The position numbers were made by a program, and so were the translations under genes. From Suillus spraguei (taxonomy: Eukaryota; Basidiomycota; Agaricomycetes; Boletales; Suillaceae), in assembly GCA_016800925.1 (NCBI GenBank), contig JABCPU010000541.1:1-39891 (forward strand): DNA of 39,891 nt, written 5' to 3'. The number at the start of each line of letters is the position of its first letter. Position 1 is the first letter of the stretch. Positions 32,465 through 39,891 of the stretch are shown piece by piece. The notes below the pieces were generated by a model. The model saw only the letters and a program-made list of their open reading frames with translations, was not told the origin of the DNA and ran no database searches.

Positions 32465-33079
32465 TGCAATGCATATATTCAAGGTGACCCAGTGACTATT
32501 ATAATAGTATCACCACATCTCTTAACTCCTACTCAACGATATAGACACCACCCCTCCTTTCATCCGTCGAAACAGGAAGCATCTGTAGCTTTATGGTATA
32601 GCTGAGTATTACACTAGGACTGCCATGTATTTTGCCTAGTCGGGCTCACGATCTTTGTGTCAAGTATATATTTAATTGTCGAGAATTGAGATGAGGACCA
32701 ATTGAAGAAAGAGATAAGAGTACAAAAGAACCAACGAGATGAAATAGTGTTAGCGACCATTGCTGCATGGAGGATATGCACAGCAGAGGAAAAGCACGAG
32801 ACGAGCCAACAACGAGAGGAGTTGCGACCGTATTGTCGGTGCACCTGTTGCAGTGGTACCTGGAGCAGGTGTTGTGGATGTGGCGGCGGTGGCAAATGCG
32901 AGAATCCGCTAAAGATTTGTGTTATATCAGCCTACTGGCAGTATTTATCACCCACGAAAGCACGTATTCAGAGCAAATATTACTACATACTTCATTGAAC
33001 TCATATCACTGGGTGCACTCCGTGGTGTTGAAACCTACTTTCTAACAGACAGTTATTTATATACAAACTACAATCCAGT
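32465..33079. other. Intergenic region between convergent TAM41 and P450-2
   Basis: Three-prime flanks of the two convergent genes. A + strand frame at 32702-32998 contains a Cys cluster (CRCTCC...RCCGCGGGGKC), while the minus strand at the same place reads Thr/Ala/Pro-rich. Neither has enough support to be called a gene. From about 32980 the sequence belongs to the duplicated P450 block. Confidence 0.4.
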
Positions 33080-36006
33080 TCAGAGAGTATCTACAACTTG
33101 TTCTGAATGGATATGAGAACGCGGCGAAATAGTACAAGGGAAGACCATGACGGTGCTAAAATGATGAAACTATTAGTGACAGGAAGATAGCATGACACGA
33201 GGAAACGAAATACCGAGTGAATCCCGTCGAGAATTGCGGAGTGAAGTCGATCTTTTTGCCCTGGTCATCCTTGGCAAAAGAAAATTCGACCGCGGCCAAC
33301 ATAGTCGCAAGAGCGGACCACAGAGTGGCATCAACGCTGTACCGGCCTGGTTAAAAGTCAACTCATCACATGTCGTACGACTGCAAGACGAATCAACTAA
33401 CCTGGACATATACGCCGACCTGAGCCAAAAACGTATCCTGCAGGGTCATCATCGGTCAACGCTCCGTTGACGTCTAAGAACCTCTCTGGCATAAAACGGG
33501 ATGCGTCAGGGTACCGCTTTTCATCCCGAGAAATGGCCCTGTAACGTAACATCAGTATTCTTAAAGCTGGGGAGGATCGCAGTATCTGACCATGTGTTGT
33601 ACATGACGGTCGTTCCTAATGTACAATGTTACAAACGATAATTTCACTGGACGAAAACAACAGACCTTTTGGAATGAAATAGCCATCGTATACATCATCG
33701 CTCGAGGTAGCACGTGGTATTCCTATAAGACCGTCTTCAGTGAATGTGATGTCATTCAACGAGGAAAACTACCAAGGGGTGCAACAGGCTGCCATCGCAA
33801 AGTCTCCCATAGAACCGCTTCAACGTATGGCAGTGACGCTCTGTCTTCAAATGTAGGTAAACGATCTTTTCCGATCACTGAATCGATCTCCGCCTGTGCG
33901 CGTCGTTGAACATCTGGATAAAGCATCATAGCGAGAGCAAAAGCCATCAGGGTTGAAGTAGTCTGTAAAGATATTGAGCGGCACACAATATAGTCTGGAT
34001 ATCTGCTCACTGTCTCATATGAACCTGCATAACATGCATTTGTTAAGAGCACAGCATCCCTCATAAAAGGTGACATACCTAACATAGCAGTAGAAGCGGT
34101 GGTTTTCAAAGCAGCTTCAAACATTGGTTTGGTTGCCTCGTCTTGCTTCTCCATCCGTTGTAAATTTTCTGTTACCATTGGCAGCTGTTCAAGTGACGAG
34201 CTGTCGGCCTATGCACACATAGCATCAGTGTCTGGGATGAAATTATCAAAGACTCACCATATGTTGCAGCGTATACCGATATGGCATGTCTGTCAATTCT
34301 TTCATGCGACTGGCAGACGTTCGAGCATCGCGTTTGATTGAGGATCCCCAACACCAGTCAGGCAACTTCAGTACTGCGTGACAGTGCGGAACGTAAACGC
34401 TGTCCATGAGAAAGAATACTGAGCTTACGAAAGGGGAAGGCCTTGAGCAGGGCTGCTCTCTCTGGGGTCACCATCTCAAGACCAATCACCAGTGCATTTT
34501 CCATCATATGAACCAGAGGATCATCACGAGAGCTGAGCGGGTATTCATATACAGTAGACACTGCAACTGATGACGAGAGCCTGTGGATAACTGAATGATA
34601 GCTCAATATTTCGCAGACACATCGACTGACGTTGCAAAGTGGGAATGATAATGTTGAGGATCATCAATTAGATTGACAATCATTTCACGAGCACGTCTTA
34701 TCTGCATCGGACGAAACTTGAGTGCAGAATCGGGACGGAAAGTTTGCTGGAAGAGTCGTCGGCAACGACGCCATTCATCACTATATCTCATGAATGCAAA
34801 GTTGACTGACCAGCCACATCTGTCTGAACATTAGGTTGATTGAATACGTGAATATCGAAAGAACACACGGCTCGACTGTGGCTACATAAGGCCGATCGGA
34901 GTAAATCGCAGAGCGCTTTTCCAGTAAGTCTTGCATAATAGGCTGAGAATTGATCACCACGACATTCTGGTCTAGAATGCGCGCGAATACCAAGTCCCCT
35001 GAGAGAATTATGTGCATTACAAAATGCGACAACTGTCTTTCCACATACCATAAACAGCCTGCCATTGAGTGTAAGTCAACCAAGGTTCCTTGGTGTTGAT
35101 AGATAAGATATTCCCTAACAGTGGGATTGGCACTGGGCCAGGAGGAAGGGAATGTTTGGACTGTTTGTTCTTAATGAACCGCCTGAGGGCAGTGACGACA
35201 ACAAAGGAAATAGGGAAGATGGCGAGGACAGCAAGGCGATCTTGAACTGCAAGGACCATGATTAAGGCAGTGCGTAGGTGAACTTCTAAAGTAGACCCTG
35301 TGACTGCACAAGGAGCTCATCTCCCCCTAGACCTAGTATTTGAACTGTGCAAAGCGCCACTAGCGGAGTTGGGACAAAATCGAAGAGTCAAGAAGGGTAA
35401 ATTCGGACACAGAGATAATGTTATATCAGAACTATGCCAATGATTGTGGTGTAGACAACATACTTGTTACGCAGTCGCCACCGTCTTCAATAATACCCTT
35501 GAGCACACACAAATCACCTCTACTGCGGATGCAAAAATAAGTATGTTGACTAAATTCGTATACGCACCAAATCTAGAGTCAAGCCTTACACGCATGTGTC
35601 AAGCATAGATCACAAGAGTGTGATTCCTCATTCACGAATGGCACGCTTGCGCCGGCACGGCATTGAGATTTGATTCATTAACAATAAGACAAGGTAACTT
35701 GAAGGAATCCATCAAAAGAAAGGGCAAAAACTGCAGAATAAAGTCTGAGTTGAACTGCACAATAGCGAGACAACATACCTGCTTACAAGTCAAGCCCACC
35801 CGCCAGAAGAACTTCTGCAATCTGCAATCGAGCGCTGCGTGTCGTATCAAAACACCAAATTGTTTATATTGACATACGAGACCACATGACCAGCATGTAA
35901 CCGTTTCCAAAACATGAAAACAAGGAAACAAAGAATCACAAGAAAGAGAGGCATAAACCTGTGACGGAAGTGAACGAAGATACTGTAAATGGGTGCATAT
36001 ACAAAG
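32980..36006 (-). repeat. Segmental inverted duplication, right arm (P450-2 block)
   Basis: The inverted counterpart of 16862-19933, including P450 introns, 3' flank (the GTTTCAACAC/ACCTACTTTC stretch near 33030) and about 750 bp of upstream sequence. A related sequence of about 55 bp with ATCACCCACGAAA / ATCACTCACGAAA flanks it in the same orientation on both sides (about 32920-32975 and 36092-36152). Confidence 0.85.
33080..35259 (-). CDS. Cytochrome P450 monooxygenase, copy 2
   Basis: Paralog of the P450 at 17656-19833 with the same exon layout, including the 14-nt microexon, and about 521 residues. The N-terminal anchor and LPPGP hinge (35259 to about 35090), YSDEWRRCRR, GSYETTTS in helix I, ETLR and the heme loop FGSGRRICPG are all present. 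Splice sites match copy 1 at every junction checked, and the frame stays open to the TGA at 33080-33082. Many amino acid changes are conservative (for example MVPAIEG against MVLAVQD), so both copies probably make functional enzymes that may have drifted in substrate. One change lies just before the ETLR motif (LWETLR against LRETLR). Confidence 0.9.
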
Positions 36007-37939
36007 GGGATGGAGATCACTCCTGAACGCTTGACTCTCAGTACGGTTTCAATACTATGTGTGGTATGCTGCGAGAATTCGCAAAAGATCTGTGCCACAT
36101 ATTAGCCTAGAGTACTTATCACTCACGAAAAACATCTATAGAGCAACTCACCAGCACAAACTGTTGACAAGGAAGTTGGACACCCATTCGTCTAATTCGT
36201 CTAATTCGTCTTTTGAGGATCATGCCTTCGACCGGCCGGTGCTAGGTGTATCTTCCGATGCGTAAGTTAATGATCGCGACAAATATTCAGGGTATCGTAC
36301 TTCCTCTCAGATTCAGCAGCCAGCCTACTGAAATTGATGACTTCATCCCTCATCAAATACTAATACCCGCACATACAGCGTGCAGTGAGTGAAGGAAAGA
36401 ATAGTCCTAGGCTTTCATCCATGTCCATGTCCTCAGAGTGACTTAGAATGTTCCTCTCTCAACAGTTAGCGAATATTATTGAACCCACTGAAAATCCACA
36501 GTACTATCAGGTGGGACGGGGTGGCCGTAAAATTGAGTAAGTGAAAATGTCAGTGAAAGACACTAGGGAGAACGTGATCACTGACTCAGAAACAAGTATG
36601 ATAGCGCAATGAGAACAGCCATCTTACCACACTCCATACGGAACATGTTCAACCGGATCCTGAGTTCTGTTTGAGATGGTGGTACATATTGCAAGAATGC
36701 TGCGGTTCAGAACGTTCGGAACCTTTCAAAAGTTGCCAAAGACGTGTTGCATGTACTAAGCCTATGGTGTATTACATAATCACGATGTCACAATCTTGTC
36801 TGAGCGACCAGTAGTACACACCACACATCTTACCGCCACTGAATACCGAAGTACTGACCGGTCGACCAACCTACACCTGGGATGATTAGGATTATTTCAG
36901 ATTTACTAGTCTTCCCATACTAGCGCCACTCAGGGTTGCCATGCATACTACTATATGCAGCATGCTTGTGCCCTATCCGATGGTCCTGTCGCGATGCCAC
37001 ACAATCTCACTATCCCGCTTGTGACACTCTTGCCAATTCTATGCTCAACACTGCTTCCGCCCTTGTCATCACATAGTTATCTCCTACTGTGCACTGCTCT
37101 CGAGGTCCGATCATCGGTCACGGTCGGAATGAACTGTCACTTACAAGTGTGCACAACAACATCTTGTAATCGAATCATTTTATATAAAGGCTTTCATTCG
37201 CAAGATGATTCTCTGAACCCTACTTTTTTCGAACGACAAAATGGGCGGTGTAATGTGGAGACCTCTTGACTACTATTGAATCGACATTCAACTTCTATAT
37301 TATCTGACTACGAGAGGCCATCATTGCAAAATGAAGTTCCACGTCTAATAGATGGGGACGTGTGTGAACAACGGCATCAAGTATATTCCGTTTACCGGGC
37401 CCTGCTGTTAATAACAGTGTAAAAATGGAGCAAAGTTAGCAAAGCTTAATGTGGCACCTGCGCAAGGTACACATTGTTGATTCTGAACGAATATGCATGC
37501 ATGAGAGAGGAATGGCAGCTCCTGATCACAAGTTGTTCAATATTCGGGACGTCCGATAAACTTACTTGGAGTGCCCAGTGGTGTACATACGATATGCCGA
37601 GGCCGGTGCAATAAGCATATCAGCTGCTCTTCTGGGTTACTCATCATTCTGCAAGCACGAGGTGTAGGGATCAGATCGAATGATCGTAAGTTCCGTCCCG
37701 TACGGTCTACTATCATGATAATTTTGACCACAGCAGACATATTTTCAGTCAGAGATCGGTTATCGACTCCAGTGTACTCATCGAGTTCGCATATTCCTGT
37801 TGACAAACAAATATAGGGTTTATGTTTAAAATTAACTTCAAATTTATGTCCAGTTTAAAATTAAATGATATTGATATGCTGGCCTCGCTACTACACTGAA
37901 TTTATTCTGCACTTCATGGACTCCAAGTACAGAATCTGA
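36007..37939. other. Gene-poor region
   Basis: About 1.9 kb without a supportable gene. A tiny ATTCGTCTA tandem repeat (about three units) lies at 36185-36211. Short open frames near 36955-37269 and 37537-37816 have no recognisable product and no splice context. The A/T-rich stretch near 37810-37880 is of unknown nature. Confidence 0.4.
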
Positions 37940-38073
37940 TAAGCGACTCCCCGTGCAACTATAAGGCCTGTTTCATGTATATCTGCGCACTGCTCTAAAC
38001 ATGTTAGATCACCCCTTGGTTCATTAGTAATAAGTTTCCTCTCCTGCCAGGCCCAGAGTCACTCCCAGTGTTT

Positions 38074-38204
38074 CAGCTACTTTCATATCGATAGACCAGA
38101 TTTCATTTTGTTCCCCTCACCGCTTTTGTTTAGTTGTGGAGCTGTACAAACAAAAGGGTCTAGCCTGTTACGATATTTGGGCGCGCGAAGTATCCTAGAA
38201 TGGC
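38074..38204 (+). repeat. Left terminal inverted repeat
   Basis: 131 bp matching the reverse complement of 39347-39475 with only a few substitutions and small indels, for example around the CAAACAAAAGGG / CAAAAAGGG stretch. Confidence 0.85.
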
Positions 38205-39346
38205 AAGCTCGGCTTCCTGCTCTTATCGTCACCGAGCTGCGTCTGTCACCTCTCGCAGCATACAACTATTGATTGACGACCTTGTGCTACCATGTATACT
38301 GCTATACTATTATCTTCACCATTGACCATGCTGATTCCTTATGGTGGTGCAAGTTCAGTGCTACTTGGCCCCATGCTCTCAGCCTGGTCATTAGCATGAC
38401 GGCTTTCTCATCTTTTGAATAACCGTCTCAGTGATGATCCGACCAAGTCCACCCCCACTGATGGACAAACATATATAAGTACTTGTTGGTCAAGTGCAAG
38501 ATGCCCAACAATCTCATGTCTGATTCTAATTATTCTCAAAGTTCTAGGAATACTTCAACAGCGCTTTCCTCGCGCTGGATACTGGTTTAATATGCTTCCC
38601 ACCCATTCCTTCATCCATGTTGTCGAAAACATGCCACCGCAGCAGATCTTGACTCATCCTTTTTGTGTTCCAGCTCCGAGTCAGCGGTCTGTCAGTGAGA
38701 GAATAACTTTTGTCATTATGTCATCTAAAACTTAAGAATCTGATCCTTCAGCTGTTTCAGGTATCACTGTCTCGATTCCGTTGAATACTGGAGTATTTGG
38801 GGACGTGTCAGTCGAATTCAACTTCAGCACATTTCTTTTATCAACTTCTTCTCGCGCGTCTGTGCAAAGATGGGACACCTAGTAGAGGAGATAATCAGAA
38901 TAAAATGCAACTAGTGAAAAACTACACACGTTTGTGAAGCCATGTCTTTTCATAGTTCATTCAATGGTGACTTCAGAAACTTCAACACCCATTGCCTGAC
39001 TAGCATATATTGAAGTTCAGAAGCAATAGGTCTGGAGTGCGCTCGATACATGACACTGATACTAGTAAGGGAGTTAGAGAAATTACCACCTCTGCACTGC
39101 AGGCTTGATTCACTTACTGAAGCATCTGCTGCTGTGAGCAGACGAGGACGTCCACTTTAGCCTGTGAGACGAGAGAGCCGAAAAACTCGGTTAACAGTTC
39201 GGTGGCTTGTGAGTAGCTCGTCTATGCTACTAGATTTCATACGAGCAAACATGGTCACCTATTGCTGGGATGTGATGGCGGTTTCCAGTCATGGCGGCAA
39301 GTCTCAAGAGTACTGCAATTGTGTCGGGCAGAGCGTCGGACAGGTG

Positions 39347-39475
39347 GCCATTCTAGGATACTTCGCGCGCCCAAATATCGTAACAGGCGGGACCCTTTTT
39401 GTACAGCTCCACAACTAAACAAAAGCGGTGAGAGGGAACAAAATGAAATCTGGTCTATCGATATGAAAGTAGCTG
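39347..39475 (-). repeat. Right terminal inverted repeat
   Basis: 129 bp, the inverted partner of 38074-38204. P450 homology (NISSIDTK...) begins directly after it. Confidence 0.85.
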
Positions 39476-39891
39476 TAAGGAACATCTCATCTATTGACAC
39501 CAAGCAGCCTTGGTTGACTTATACAGAATGGTGCGCTGCCTATAATACGTGACAGATAGTATGGTGCATCATATCAGGAGACTTGGTTTTAGTGCGATGG
39601 GCCAGGAAGCTGTCGTAATTAATTTTCAGCTTGATGGATCTCGGCTTATAAAATCCTCCGATTGACCATATTTGGTCACAATCGAGCCGAGTGATCCGCA
39701 ATCACCTTTAGATTCACAGGCTACGGTGACGAATCGGAATGGCGTCTTTCCTGACGACTCTTCCACCAAATTTTTCGTCCTCACTCTGACTCTGCACTCA
39801 ATTTTCGCTCGATGCAGATCAACCAGCCTCGCGAGATGATGTCAACAATCGATGACCTAAATATTATCATAACCCGCAATGTCAGCCAATG

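Larger units (their letters stand above)
38074..39475 (+). mobile_element. 1.4-kb terminal-inverted-repeat element inserted in the P450 pseudogene
   Basis: Terminal inverted repeats of about 130 bp (38074-38204 and 39347-39475), starting CAGCTACTTTCATATCG, bound a segment of about 1.14 kb with no recognisable transposase. The P450 homology stops at the left end and resumes at the right end, so the segment is an insertion. Target duplication is unclear: bases next to the ends are TT on the left and TA on the right, which could be a degraded 2-bp TA or a longer decayed site. It is best described as a non-autonomous DNA transposon of unassigned superfamily. Confidence 0.75.
37940..39891 (+). pseudogene. 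Cytochrome P450 pseudogene, copy 3 (interrupted; runs off the window)
   Basis: The 5' part (37940-38073) matches the 5' flank and exon 1 of the intact copies, down to the proline-rich LLPGPESLPV hinge equivalent. Most of the anchor-coding sequence is deleted. After a 1.4-kb insertion, 39478-39891 continues with NISSIDTKQPWLTYTEW and then degenerate equivalents of exons 2 and 3, broken by several stops and shifts. It is in the same orientation as copy 1. The rest lies beyond the window edge. Confidence 0.85.

Noticed and set aside
32702..32998. Possible metallothionein-like cysteine cluster (CRCTCC...RCCGCGGGGKC)
   Set aside because: The Cys codons come from a short TGT/TGC-rich tract whose other strand reads Thr/Ala/Pro-rich. 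There is no family-like spacing and no start or splice support, and it lies in the 3' flank between convergent genes.
36955..37269. 104-codon + strand frame as a gene
   Set aside because: No domain, no homologous copy in the window and no intron context. Its length is within chance for this composition.

Overview
This window comes from a filamentous basidiomycete, almost certainly an Agaricomycete. Its genes are split by many introns of about 45-60 nt with GT...AG ends. It also carries a NACHT-WD40 (NLR-like) gene, a Ty3/Gypsy chromovirus and E-class P450 paralogs, a combination typical of mushroom genomes. I see no rRNA, tRNA or CRISPR. Nothing in the sequence fixes the genus.

Layout. 1-1579: little recognisable. 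1580-12586: two head-to-tail copies of a composite repeat (about 1.5 kb each without the insert), each enclosing a GGGAGAC-type 7-bp minisatellite. The first copy is split by a complete chromovirus (2815-10415) with 472-bp LTRs and a GGAGA target duplication made from the minisatellite itself. The element has gag, a broken pol ending in a chromodomain, and an intact extra ORF with two zinc knuckles between pol and the 3' LTR. 13135-16674: two ordinary host genes, a Derlin (ER-associated degradation) and an NDK-fold protein with a long low-complexity tail. 16862-19933: a duplicated block carrying an intact 13-exon cytochrome P450. 20504-26033: an NLR-like gene (helical N-terminus, NACHT, about 15 WD40 repeats, conserved C-terminal tail) with four 1-bp deletions in the WD40 array. 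26350-29520: a decayed tandem duplication of an unrecognised gene. 31098-32464: TAM41 (mitochondrial CDP-diacylglycerol synthase). 32980-36006: an inverted second copy of the P450 block, also with an intact gene. 37940-39891: a third, ruined P450 copy split by a 1.4-kb element with about 130-bp terminal inverted repeats.

How the parts relate. Derlin, the NDK-fold protein and TAM41 look like conserved housekeeping genes. The material between and beyond them is accessory and fast-changing: paralogous P450s, an NLR-like gene whose recognition repeats are still being copied and homogenised, and transposons. All six differences between the chromovirus LTRs are transitions at CpG sites. An altered reverse-transcriptase catalytic position and two of three in-frame stops fit the same change, which points to methylation- or RIP-like mutation in this genome.
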